A stretch of DNA of 26,781 nucleotides from a virus, in the IMG/VR virus record IMGVR_UViG_3300000255_000144, positions 1-26,781 of that record; one strand, written 5' to 3'. Shown one piece after another: positions 6,317 through 13,281 of this stretch. A program made the position numbers and the translations under genes. The number at the start of each line of letters is the position of its first letter. Position 1 is the first letter of the stretch. Below the pieces are notes generated by a model that made no database searches, was not told the DNA's origin, and saw only the letters and a list, made by a program, of their open reading frames with translations.

Positions 6317-6798
6317 ATATTGACGTATTGATTGAAATGTCTATGGGAACTTCACATATTAAATATGAAGTTGATCATAAAACGGGTGTGCTTAGATTTG
6401 ATAGATTTTTACACACATCAATGCACTATCCTTGCAATTATGGTTGTCTGCCAAATACAATAGGTGGTGACAATGATGCTGTTGATGTTTTGGTAATAAC
6501 ACCATATCCACTAATACCTAATTGCAAAGTATTATGTAATGTCATTGGGGTTCTCCATATGGTAGATGAGTCGGGTGACGATCCTAAAATATTGGCAGTA
6601 CCTGTTGATGAGGTATATTCTGATTGGTATGATATTATAGATGTTCCGATTGAACAGTTGGAGAGTATATATCATTTCTTTGAACATTATAAGGATTTAG
6701 ATGAAAACAAGTGGGCAAAAGTTAATGGGTGGGGTGATAATTCAGAGGCTAAGAGAGTAATTGATGATGGTATTTATAGATATAATAACAGATGTTAA
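6313..6798 (+). CDS. ppa: Inorganic pyrophosphatase, family I
   Basis: This 161-residue protein is slightly shorter than E. coli PPase (about 176). It hydrolyses pyrophosphate to phosphate, pulling DNA, RNA and nucleotide synthesis forward. Seen: IKYEVDHKTG (15-24, matching NKYEVDK), MHYPCNYGCLPNT (37-49), and the metal-binding DNDAVDVLV (53-61), keeping the three aspartates of DxDPxD but with Ala for Pro. MVDESGDDPKILAVP and WAKVNGWGD also match family blocks. It is coupled by ATGA to the small gene upstream. Together with prs and pyrD it fits a nucleotide-supply programme. Confidence 0.93.
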   Translation: MNIDVLIEMSMGTSHIKYEVDHKTGVLRFDRFLHTSMHYPCNYGCLPNTIGGDNDAVDVLVITPYPLIPNCKVLCNVIGVLHMVDESGDDPKILAVPVDEVYSDWYDIIDVPIEQLESIYHFFEHYKDLDENKWAKVNGWGDNSEAKRVIDDGIYRYNNRC

Positions 6799-6807
6799 GG
6801 AATAATT

Positions 6808-7056
6808 ATGTTTAAATTTGGTAAAGATAAAGAACCAAGTGAAGAAGAATTGCAAGTGATTCAAGATAAGCTTGAAGTTGATTTTTTTAATACACATGCA
6901 GTTAAAGTGGGTATGTCGTGTTTGGCATTTAAGGATTGGGATAGTAATAGTGGAAGTGGTGGTGTTATTAAACGAATACTTGATGAAAATAATGTGTTGA
7001 TTGAATTTGAGAAAACTAATGGGGTTTATCATATTGATAATTTGAAAAGAGGTTAG
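6808..7056 (+). CDS. 82-residue protein with a possible SH3-like fold
   Basis: AAGGAATA precedes the ATG. The N-terminal third is charged and helical (KDKEPSEEELQVIQDKLEV). The rest alternates strand-like segments with glycines (VGMSCLAFKDW, GGVIKRI, NVLIEF, VYHIDNLKRG), which looks like a small KOW/SH3-type barrel. Its closing strand (YHIDNLKRG) is similar in layout to that of the protein at 26451 (WHFENLELL). No annotated family was recognised. Confidence 0.72.
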   Translation: MFKFGKDKEPSEEELQVIQDKLEVDFFNTHAVKVGMSCLAFKDWDSNSGSGGVIKRILDENNVLIEFEKTNGVYHIDNLKRG

Positions 7057-7058
7057 TC

Positions 7059-7409
7059 ATGAAAAAACGAAATAAGGTGTTATTAACGGTAGGTACGTTA
7101 GTTGGTGTATATGGTGCATATGATATTAATTGGAATTCTTTAGTTGGAGAGTATATTCAACGTGGAGTTGACGTTACAAATAATGTAAAACAAACTGAAA
7201 TAGATATGTCTGCTATTGAAGCAAAACTCAAGAATGATATTAAGAATGTTAAGGACATAACGACACAAAGATTGGGCGAATATACATTTACTGGTGAATT
7301 TGGTTGTGGCGCTAACCACCATATAGAGGGTGGATGTGGTGGAAATCATATGCCAGAAGAGAAATATGAAGAATTGCCGTCAGAGCATAATCCAGGAAAT
7401 AAATTATAA
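7059..7409 (+). CDS. Membrane-anchored protein with Cys/His-containing tail
   Basis: This 116-residue protein begins MKKRNK plus a hydrophobic segment (8-21), a signal anchor or uncleaved signal peptide with no lipobox. The middle (about 35-75) is polar and probably helical. The C-terminal region FGCGANHHIEGGCGGNH concentrates two Cys and three His with glycines, a candidate metal-binding patch, and ends in an acidic tail. It starts two bases after the preceding stop. No family was recognised; being near the iron permease makes a metal role tempting but unproven. Confidence 0.68.
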   Translation: MKKRNKVLLTVGTLVGVYGAYDINWNSLVGEYIQRGVDVTNNVKQTEIDMSAIEAKLKNDIKNVKDITTQRLGEYTFTGEFGCGANHHIEGGCGGNHMPEEKYEELPSEHNPGNKL

Positions 7410-7418
7410 AGGAATATT

Positions 7419-8585
7419 ATGAAGTATAGAATGCAAAGGATTGTTTATAAGTGGTTATTACGACCTATATTGTTTAAATTGTGTCCTGAAACGGCACACG
7501 ATGTAGTTAAAAATATTATAGGATGGGTTCAACGTATCCCATATAGTAAAAAGTTATTGAGATATTTATATAGGTATGATAATACTATGTTATCTCAAGG
7601 TGTAAATGGTGTTCATTATAGTAATCCATTGTTGATTTCTGCTGGATTTGATAAGTATGGGGTATTGCCACCTGTCATACGTGATTTAGGATTTTCTGGT
7701 ATTGAACTTGGTTCATTTTCAAAAGAACCACATGATGGTAATCCACCGGTTAGATTATGGAGAGCGGTTAAGTCACAATCTATTAATGTTTGGTATGGGT
7801 TGAATAATTCTGGTTCATTACATGTGGCAGACCGTGTTGCCCCTGATTGGAAACATGCCGATGGTGTTTGTGGTGTATCAGTTTCTGCAACAAACGGTGT
7901 ATCTGATAAGGATGATGTTATAGATGATTTATTAACTTCATTTAAACGATTGTCTCCATATGGAGATTATACTACTATTAATCTTAGTTGTCCTAATTTG
8001 GGGGTATCTAATCCCTTTTTTGATATGGAAAATTTAACAGAATTGTTAGTAAAGGTTAAGAGTGTAAGAGAATTGATGGGGTTGAATGAATATCCTGTAT
8101 ATTGTAAGATTGGTCCAGATCATACAGATGAAGAAATCTGTCAGATGATAGATGTTATGCATACGTATGGTATTAATGGTATTTTGACTTGTAATCTTAC
8201 AGTAAAACGTGAATTGATACCCGATGATGATAAGGTTACATATGTCATACATGGTGGTAAGATAGAAAAACGAGTTATGCCAGATGACCGTGGTGGTTTA
8301 AGTGGACATATATTACGTCCTATGACTAATCATATAATTAAGGTATGTGGACAACATGTTAAAGATAATGAATATAAATTTATAGTTATAGGTATAGGTG
8401 GGTGTGATACTGCTGAAGATGCTTATTTGAAAATAAGAAGTGGTGCGACATTAATACATTTGATTACTGGTATGATATTTCACGGACCTCAAATTTCAGC
8501 TGAAATTAATATAGGACTTGTAGAATTACTTAGACGTGATGGTTATAATAATATATCTGAAGCAATTGGCGTGGATTTACGTTGA
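7419..8585 (+). CDS. pyrD: Dihydroorotate dehydrogenase, class 2-like
   Basis: This 388-residue FMN enzyme of pyrimidine synthesis oxidises dihydroorotate to orotate. The architecture is class 2: an N-terminal helical extension with FKLCPETAHDVV (19-30, membrane/quinone side), then AGFDK (75-79), GIELGSF, GNPPVRLWR (107-115), the active-site loop INLSCPN (187-193), YCKIGPD, NLTVKR, GGLSG and a phosphate-binding IGIGG. Unusually, the loop has Cys191 where class 2 enzymes normally use Ser as catalytic base (SSPN); Cys is typical of class 1. NVWYGLNN also departs from the usual NRxGxxN. GGAAT precedes the ATG. Fed by PRPP from prs, it would help make UMP. Confidence 0.92.
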   Translation: MKYRMQRIVYKWLLRPILFKLCPETAHDVVKNIIGWVQRIPYSKKLLRYLYRYDNTMLSQGVNGVHYSNPLLISAGFDKYGVLPPVIRDLGFSGIELGSFSKEPHDGNPPVRLWRAVKSQSINVWYGLNNSGSLHVADRVAPDWKHADGVCGVSVSATNGVSDKDDVIDDLLTSFKRLSPYGDYTTINLSCPNLGVSNPFFDMENLTELLVKVKSVRELMGLNEYPVYCKIGPDHTDEEICQMIDVMHTYGINGILTCNLTVKRELIPDDDKVTYVIHGGKIEKRVMPDDRGGLSGHILRPMTNHIIKVCGQHVKDNEYKFIVIGIGGCDTAEDAYLKIRSGATLIHLITGMIFHGPQISAEINIGLVELLRRDGYNNISEAIGVDLR

Positions 8586-8591
8586 GTGTAA

Positions 8592-8960
8592 GTGGTATCG
8601 TATGACGATGACGTTAATGATTATTATGTGTCTGTATTTAAGGCAGTCATTGAGTGGGTATGTTATCGTTTAGATATACCAGATGATATTGAAATTAAAA
8701 TTTATGTTGATGATTTAAGTAATGAACCCGGTGGACCATTACGTGGATATGCATTATGCGACCCAGATGATAGGAGTTCATATGATATATACATTGATCG
8801 TGATATGGATAGGGGTACAATAATTAGTACGGTTATGCATGAGATGGTTCATGTATATCAGTATATAAATTTAAGAGAATTAGATGAAGATTATGCTTAT
8901 TCGTTTGAATATGTATTATATTATGATTTTATGATTGAACAAAATGGGAGTGTGATATGA
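8592..8960 (+). CDS. Small HExxH metalloprotease-like protein
   Basis: The frame is closed by TAA at 8589-8591, so GTG 8592 is the most upstream start; a later start cannot be excluded because no strong binding site is seen. The 122 residues include MHEMVHVYQ with the zinc motif HEMVH at 83-87, and an acidic helix after it (Glu/Asp candidates 97-106) that could provide the third ligand. Resembles minimal gluzincin or SprT-type folds without a recognisable family. The stop overlaps the next start (ATGA). Peptidase activity is inferred from the motif only. Confidence 0.7.
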   Translation: MVSYDDDVNDYYVSVFKAVIEWVCYRLDIPDDIEIKIYVDDLSNEPGGPLRGYALCDPDDRSSYDIYIDRDMDRGTIISTVMHEMVHVYQYINLRELDEDYAYSFEYVLYYDFMIEQNGSVI

Positions 8961-9394
8961 AGAAAGTTGTGTTGGTATTTATGGTATTATTTTTGGTTGG
9001 GTGTTCTGAAAACAAAGATAAGTATGAAGATGCCGTATATAAATTATTTGAGAATGAACAAGACCTTATAGATTATTCAATTGAGCCTAGGTCATTTAGT
9101 AAGTGTGTGGTTGATGTATCTGGGAAGAATATGTCTGGATATGTTACGTTTGATCCAAGACGTGGTAAAGAATATGGATTATATTCAGATTTAGTTAAAT
9201 TTAAAACAGTTACCGAGAACTATTCTTCTAAATTTAATAAAGAACTTCATACTATGGAAGAACTTACTCCTAAAGATATGTGGTATAGATTAAAGCGTGA
9301 ATTTGGTCAAAAGGGGTTAAGTGATGCTCATAGGAATTTTAGTGAGAGTGTATTAACGTGTATGGAATCGTTTGTTAGTCGGGCGGTTGGATAA
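8957..9394 (+). CDS. Lipoprotein, unknown function
   Basis: This 145-residue protein has MKK, a hydrophobic core at 4-14, and the lipobox LVGC with Cys16 as the lipidation site. The mature domain is soluble, mixed-charge, with Cys50 and Cys135 that could pair in the periplasm. ATGA overlap with the zincin gene couples their translation, but the predicted compartments differ. It shares only the generic leader style with the lipoproteins at 1052 and 1182. No family was recognised. Confidence 0.75.
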   Translation: MKKVVLVFMVLFLVGCSENKDKYEDAVYKLFENEQDLIDYSIEPRSFSKCVVDVSGKNMSGYVTFDPRRGKEYGLYSDLVKFKTVTENYSSKFNKELHTMEELTPKDMWYRLKREFGQKGLSDAHRNFSESVLTCMESFVSRAVG

Positions 9395-9396
9395 TT

Positions 9397-9921
9397 ATGG
9401 AAATACAGATATTAAAATCAAAAATACACGGTGCAACAATTACAGAATGTGATATTGATTATGAGGGTTCTTGTGGTATTTCCAATGATATATTAGAGAA
9501 GGCTAATATATTACCTTATCAACAAATAGAAATATATAATATTAATAATGGTGAGAGATTCACAACATATGCAATCCCCGATGAAAGATCTTTTACTATT
9601 TCAGTGAATGGTGCCGCAGCAAAATTATGTGATGTTGGTGATAACGTTATAATAGTTGCATATGGTACAGTTACTTGGGAATATCATTTGCAGTTAATTG
9701 AAAGTGGGTATTTCCCCACAGTAGTTACTTTTCTTGATACGGTAGACCCTGTTAATCAAATGGCATATGGTGAACGGTGGTATGATAATGGGAGTCAGGT
9801 GGGGAAATTGCCACCAAGACAAACCTGGCCTTACCCGGGAGAAGTCACGATTGAATCATTAACGTGTGTGAAGGAAACGGTGGATGTTCATGCATCTAAG
9901 GGTGTAAGGTGTAAAACTTAA
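9397..9921 (+). CDS. panD: Aspartate 1-decarboxylase with C-terminal extension
   Basis: This 174-residue protein. Residues 1-92 align well by eye with PanD: KSKIHGATIT, YEGSCGIS with the self-cleavage site Gly24-Ser25 at the canonical position, GERFTTYAIP (catalytic Arg in the RFxTYAI block) and ISVNGAAAKLCDVGDNVII. PanD is made as a proenzyme; Ser25 becomes a pyruvoyl group that decarboxylates aspartate to beta-alanine for pantothenate and CoA. Bacterial PanD is about 126 residues; here about 80 residues follow the core, ending in a Trp/Pro-rich segment and a Cys-containing tail that I cannot assign. Coenzyme-A supply would fit the acyl-CoA dehydrogenase downstream. Confidence 0.9.
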   Translation: MEIQILKSKIHGATITECDIDYEGSCGISNDILEKANILPYQQIEIYNINNGERFTTYAIPDERSFTISVNGAAAKLCDVGDNVIIVAYGTVTWEYHLQLIESGYFPTVVTFLDTVDPVNQMAYGERWYDNGSQVGKLPPRQTWPYPGEVTIESLTCVKETVDVHASKGVRCKT

Positions 9922-9922
9922 A

Positions 9923-10243
9923 ATGAAAAGAAATAAACGTAAAGAGGATTATGAAAAACAAGAAAGACTTTTGATGATGGAATTTGAGAAAAAATCAGAA
10001 GATAGAGAAGAAAAACGCCGATTAGAAAAAAAGGCAAAGAGACATAATCCAATATATGAACGAGATTGGAACACACCAGGTGCTGGTGGTTATGGGTCGG
10101 GTGGATACTCAACCTCATATCAAGATTATGAGGAAAGAAGAAAAAGAGAGCAAGATCCGACAGGAATGAATTATGAGAGTTTAGACAATAGAATTAAATC
10201 TTTGCGTAAAATAGAGTCAGAAATAAAAAGAAAACTTAAATAA
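9923..10243 (+). CDS. Highly charged coiled-coil protein
   Basis: This 106-residue protein starts one base after the panD stop. Residues 1-42 are almost wholly charged and helical (KRNKRKEDYEKQERLL...), followed by a Gly/Tyr/Ser linker (about 52-68, GAGGYGSGGYSTSY), then a second charged helix to the end. The composition suggests an extended scaffold or nucleic-acid-associated protein. No family was recognised. It ends four bases before the next promoter's -35 box. Confidence 0.7.
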   Translation: MKRNKRKEDYEKQERLLMMEFEKKSEDREEKRRLEKKAKRHNPIYERDWNTPGAGGYGSGGYSTSYQDYEERRKREQDPTGMNYESLDNRIKSLRKIESEIKRKLK

Positions 10244-10247
10244 AAGC

Positions 10248-10276
10248 TTGACAATTCTGACGCAATGTGTTATTAT
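10248..10276 (+). promoter_or_regulatory. Sigma-70-type promoter
   Basis: TTGACA (10248-10253), 17 bases, TATTAT (10271-10276), preceded by AAAAGC as in the other promoters of this window. It lies about 40 bases before the ATG at 10319 with AGGAG between. The leader lacks the GTTGGGGTTATT block. Confidence 0.82.
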
Positions 10277-10318
10277 AGTATAAATACTAATACAACTTTA
10301 TAAAAAAAAGGAGTATTT

Positions 10319-10525
10319 ATGATTACACGGACGAAAAATAATCGAATACATTATATTGATTCTGATATGGGGTGGGGTGATTATAAGTTAATAATTATAC
10401 TTTCTTTATTTTTATCATTAATAATTTTAGTAGTTTGGACTTCTAGATTGTTGGAGAAGATTCCTAGTTTTAGTAATACAGATATAGTATATCCATTAGT
10501 AAAGAAGACACAAATTAAAATATGA
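10319..10525 (+). CDS. 68-residue single-span membrane protein
   Basis: AAAGGAG lies six bases before the ATG. The N-terminal 22 residues are polar/basic, one strong hydrophobic segment spans about 23-40 (KLIIILSLFLSLIILVVW), and a polar tail follows, ending in KKTQIKI. First gene behind its own promoter, so probably expressed early. No family was recognised. Confidence 0.7.
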   Translation: MITRTKNNRIHYIDSDMGWGDYKLIIILSLFLSLIILVVWTSRLLEKIPSFSNTDIVYPLVKKTQIKI

Positions 10526-10535
10526 CAGGTGAAGT

Positions 10536-10715
10536 ATGGGAATGATGATACAACCAATAATTGAAGGTGAAGGTGGTGGTAAATTGACAGAGGATATTTT
10601 ATGTATGAAGTGGGATGATTATAAAAAATGTGGACATAAATTTGATGACAGATATACGTGGAGACAAGAAAACACAGTAAAGGTTATTGAGGGAAATGTG
10701 ACGGTGTTAAAATAG
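10536..10715 (+). CDS. 59-residue soluble protein
   Basis: AGGTGA lies five bases before ATG 10536. The frame is open for 59 codons to TAG 10713-10715, whose last base is the first of the next gene's GTG. The product has ILCMKWDDYKKCGHKF, with Cys23, Cys32 and His34, and a short strand-rich end. No family was recognised. Coupling to the methylase start supports it as real. Confidence 0.6.
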   Translation: MGMMIQPIIEGEGGGKLTEDILCMKWDDYKKCGHKFDDRYTWRQENTVKVIEGNVTVLK

Positions 10716-11590
10716 TGAGATCGTTAAATAACTATAAAACACCACTAAGGTATCCGGGTGGTAAATCAAAGGCAATGAAGTATCTGTTTCATGATACCAA
10801 ACTTCCATCCAACATACAGGAAATTACACAGTACCGAGATGCTTTCGGTGGTGGGGGTTCTCCTGCCTTGGCATTTGCACGTTTATTCCCAAATATTCCC
10901 ATTCATATAAATGATAAGTATCAGAATCTATATTATTTCTGGATTACTTTGCAGAGTGATACCGAACAATTAGTCAATATTTTAAAGAAAAAGAAGGAAT
11001 CAGTAGGAGATGATGTGGACAAGAGTCGTGAATTGTTCAATGAAATGAAAGCGGAGATAGGAGATCAGACAGACCCATTTGAGGTTGGATGGAGATGGTA
11101 TGCTATGAATAGAATGTCTTTCTCTGGTTTAACTGAATCTGGTACTATGTCAACATGGGCAATGAGAGATTGTTTCAACTTTAGGGTAATAGAATCGTTA
11201 ACAATATTCGGAAAGATTATCAAGAATTGGAAAATCACGAACCTAGATTATTCTGAATTAATTGATGATGACCCGAATGTATTTTTGTTTCTGGATCCGC
11301 CATATGATATCAAGGATTCTTTATATGGAAAGGATGGTTCGATGCATAAAGGATTTAATCATAGAGAATTCTATGAAAAGGTATCAAAGTCTGGTAATAC
11401 GTGTATGATTACATATAATTCCAATCCAACTCTCCGTGAATGGTATAGTGAATGGACTCAAGAGGAATGGGAACTCACATACACCATGAATAATCAGTCA
11501 TCGGCATATGTGGAGAATCAAAAGAAAAGAAAGGAATTGTTATTGATGAATTATAAGAGTAACGTATCAACATTGGATGAATTTTTATAA
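10715..11590 (+). CDS. D12-class (Dam-like) DNA N6-adenine methyltransferase
   Basis: The 291-residue product starts at GTG 10715, overlapping the previous stop by one base. TPLRYPGGKSKAM (9-21) and FGGGGSPALAF (45-55) form the SAM-binding region, and FLDPPYD carries the catalytic DPPY at 194-197. This order (FxGxG first, DPPY later, with a recognition region between) is the D12/alpha class that includes Dam and T4 Dam, which methylate GATC; the target here is not proven. No endonuclease is coupled to it, so it looks like an orphan protecting phage DNA or altering gene control. Its end runs into another promoter. Confidence 0.9.
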   Translation: MRSLNNYKTPLRYPGGKSKAMKYLFHDTKLPSNIQEITQYRDAFGGGGSPALAFARLFPNIPIHINDKYQNLYYFWITLQSDTEQLVNILKKKKESVGDDVDKSRELFNEMKAEIGDQTDPFEVGWRWYAMNRMSFSGLTESGTMSTWAMRDCFNFRVIESLTIFGKIIKNWKITNLDYSELIDDDPNVFLFLDPPYDIKDSLYGKDGSMHKGFNHREFYEKVSKSGNTCMITYNSNPTLREWYSEWTQEEWELTYTMNNQSSAYVENQKKRKELLLMNYKSNVSTLDEFL

Positions 11591-11598
11591 AATAAAGC

Positions 11599-11627
11599 TT
11601 GACAATTAGATGAAAGTATGAGATAAT
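11599..11627 (+). promoter_or_regulatory. Promoter of the shared phage type
   Basis: TTGACA (11599-11604), 17 bases ending AGTATGA, then GATAAT (11622-11627). TGA directly before the -10 box makes an extended -10. Preceded by AAATAAAGC. The leader reads AGTCTGTTGAGTT, nearly identical to that of the promoter at 23959. Drives the endonuclease/methylase pair. Confidence 0.85.
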
Positions 11628-11662
11628 ATAGTCTGTTGAGTTAATTGAGATAAAATATTGTT

Positions 11663-12289
11663 ATGATTATAAATGAAGATAAAATTTACATTATGGACTT
11701 GGTTAAGAAACTAACTCCTGATATTCTTAAAGAAATAAATTTTAATCCAAATGTTAAAGAAGTAGGTCATTCGTTTAGTGGTCTTTATGAAGCTGTACTT
11801 GTAAAAAAACTACTTGTCTTAGATAATAATTTCGCAAAACCAACAGGAACACGGTCTAGTGATGACATTAAATATAAGGACAATTACGTAAACATAAAAT
11901 TCGGTTACAAAAAGGATGGCCAACCAAATACATGTTCTATGAAAAGATTGTTTAATTATTTACATAATGATTTAATTGACTCATATTATGTTTTCAGTGT
12001 TGATGCAAATGGTCCTGTATATAAGTTCTTTGATGTTTATGACTATTTGGACTATACCAATTTTAATTACGGTACAGGACAGTTAATGTTATGTGAAAGT
12101 AAAATGGAAAAAGTATACACATTTAATGAATCTTTTGACTTGACAAAAGAACAAAAGATATGTAAAATGGGTAAGATGATGAAAGAAGAATTAGAAAGAC
12201 ATATTACTCTTAAAAAAAGACAACAAGATAAAATAGATAGGATAGTAGATGGATATCAAAATATATTGTCAGAGTTCTGTACAACTTAA
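11663..12289 (+). CDS. Candidate restriction-type endonuclease
   Basis: This 208-residue protein sits directly before, and overlaps by 41 bases, a beta-class DNA methylase behind one promoter, the classical layout of a type II restriction-modification pair. A possible PD-(D/E)xK core is D67/D68 followed by VNIK (76-79), with Asn in place of the usual Glu, and Glu43 upstream; SSDDIKYKDNYVNIKFGYKK fits strand-turn-strand geometry. The C-terminal 40 residues form a charged helix. The family is inferred from motif and neighbour rather than recognised similarity. Start ATG 11663 is the first in frame after the promoter; the binding site is weak. Confidence 0.6.
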   Translation: MIINEDKIYIMDLVKKLTPDILKEINFNPNVKEVGHSFSGLYEAVLVKKLLVLDNNFAKPTGTRSSDDIKYKDNYVNIKFGYKKDGQPNTCSMKRLFNYLHNDLIDSYYVFSVDANGPVYKFFDVYDYLDYTNFNYGTGQLMLCESKMEKVYTFNESFDLTKEQKICKMGKMMKEELERHITLKKRQQDKIDRIVDGYQNILSEFCTT

Positions 12290-13208
12290 ACTAGATTATC
12301 AAGTTGATGCAATAATTACAGACCCACCTTATGGCATTAATTATGATGCTTGGGATAAGTATGATAATTGTGTTTCTTTTGATAAAGATACTTGGAAAAA
12401 TATTTCACAAAACCTAAAGCCTGGTGGATATCTTGCAATATTTGGTGCAGCACGAACATTTCATAGATTAGTAGTTGCAGTTGAAGATGCTGGATTGGAT
12501 ATTCGTGACCAACTCTTGTGGTTATATTCTATGGGTATGCCTAAGAGTAGTAATATAGGTAAAAAACTACCAGAATGGGAGGGTTGGGGTACAGGACTAA
12601 AACCTTGTTATGAACCTATATTACTTGCACAAAAACCATTAACAGAATCTAGTGTGTCAAAAAATATTGAAAAACATGGTGTAGGTGCAATTAATATTGA
12701 TGCAAGTAGATTGCCGTGTGGTAGATGGCCTGGCAATGTTTTGCATGATGGAAGTGATGAGATAGAAGAAGAATTTGCAAAATATGGTGAAAGAGGTAAC
12801 GGTTGGTCGAGAAATTATGGAACAGAAGATTATCAAGGCAGACAATATAAGGGTGGTGTATTTGGTGGTGGTAGATTTTTAGGAAACACTACTTATGCAG
12901 ATAGTGGAACTGCATCAAGATTTTTCTATAATGTAAAGTCTTCAGTTAAAGAAAGAACACATAATAGAACAGTTGAAAATTCTCATCCAACTGTTAAACC
13001 AATAGATGTAATGAAATATCTTATTAAAATGATAACACCAGAAGATGGCATAGTTTATGATCCTTTTGTTGGAAGTGGAACTACATTAGTAGCTTGTAAA
13101 GAGTTGGGTTATAAATATGTTGGTTGTGAATTAGAACAAAAATATGTACATATCGCAAATGAAAGATTAAAAACAATAAATAATCTTGAAAGTTTTTTGA
13201 CTAAATAA
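12249..13208 (+). CDS. Beta-class DNA methyltransferase (N6-adenine or N4-cytosine)
   Basis: The 319-residue product starts at ATG 12249 inside the end of the preceding gene. The N-terminus IYCQSSVQL...VDAIITDPPYGINYDAWD (catalytic DPPY at 26-29) directly matches the usual family start, so no upstream residues are missing. The SAM-binding motif follows near the C-terminus: YDPFVGSGTTLVACKELGYKYVGCELEQKYV. This DPPY-then-FxGxG order defines the beta class (PF01555). The glycine-rich middle (about 150-230) would be the recognition domain. It would protect phage DNA against the overlapping endonuclease or mark it against host enzymes. The TDPPY form favours adenine. Confidence 0.9.
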   Translation: MDIKIYCQSSVQLKLDYQVDAIITDPPYGINYDAWDKYDNCVSFDKDTWKNISQNLKPGGYLAIFGAARTFHRLVVAVEDAGLDIRDQLLWLYSMGMPKSSNIGKKLPEWEGWGTGLKPCYEPILLAQKPLTESSVSKNIEKHGVGAINIDASRLPCGRWPGNVLHDGSDEIEEEFAKYGERGNGWSRNYGTEDYQGRQYKGGVFGGGRFLGNTTYADSGTASRFFYNVKSSVKERTHNRTVENSHPTVKPIDVMKYLIKMITPEDGIVYDPFVGSGTTLVACKELGYKYVGCELEQKYVHIANERLKTINNLESFLTK

Positions 13209-13214
13209 ATGAAA

Positions 13215-13242
13215 ATAGTTCTTGACATATGTCAAGAACTAT
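13215..13242 (+). promoter_or_regulatory. 28-bp perfect palindrome over the CobT-like promoter (operator candidate)
   Basis: Bases 13215-13228 are the exact reverse complement of 13229-13242 (half-site AATAGTTCTTGACAT). The palindrome contains the -35 hexamer and most of the spacer, so a dimeric protein bound there would block polymerase. None of the other promoters in this window has such symmetry. Confidence 0.75.
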
Positions 13243-13250
13243 GATATACT
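13222..13250 (+). promoter_or_regulatory. Promoter of the CobT-like gene
   Basis: TTGACA (13222-13227), 17-base spacer, TATACT (13245-13250). Upstream AAATAAATGAAAATA is shared with the promoters at 22412, 22889, 23292 and 23959. ATG 13282 follows by 31 bases with AAAGAGG between. Confidence 0.85.
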
Positions 13251-13281
13251 CTCTATATAAGTTAATAAAGAGGTAAATTAA

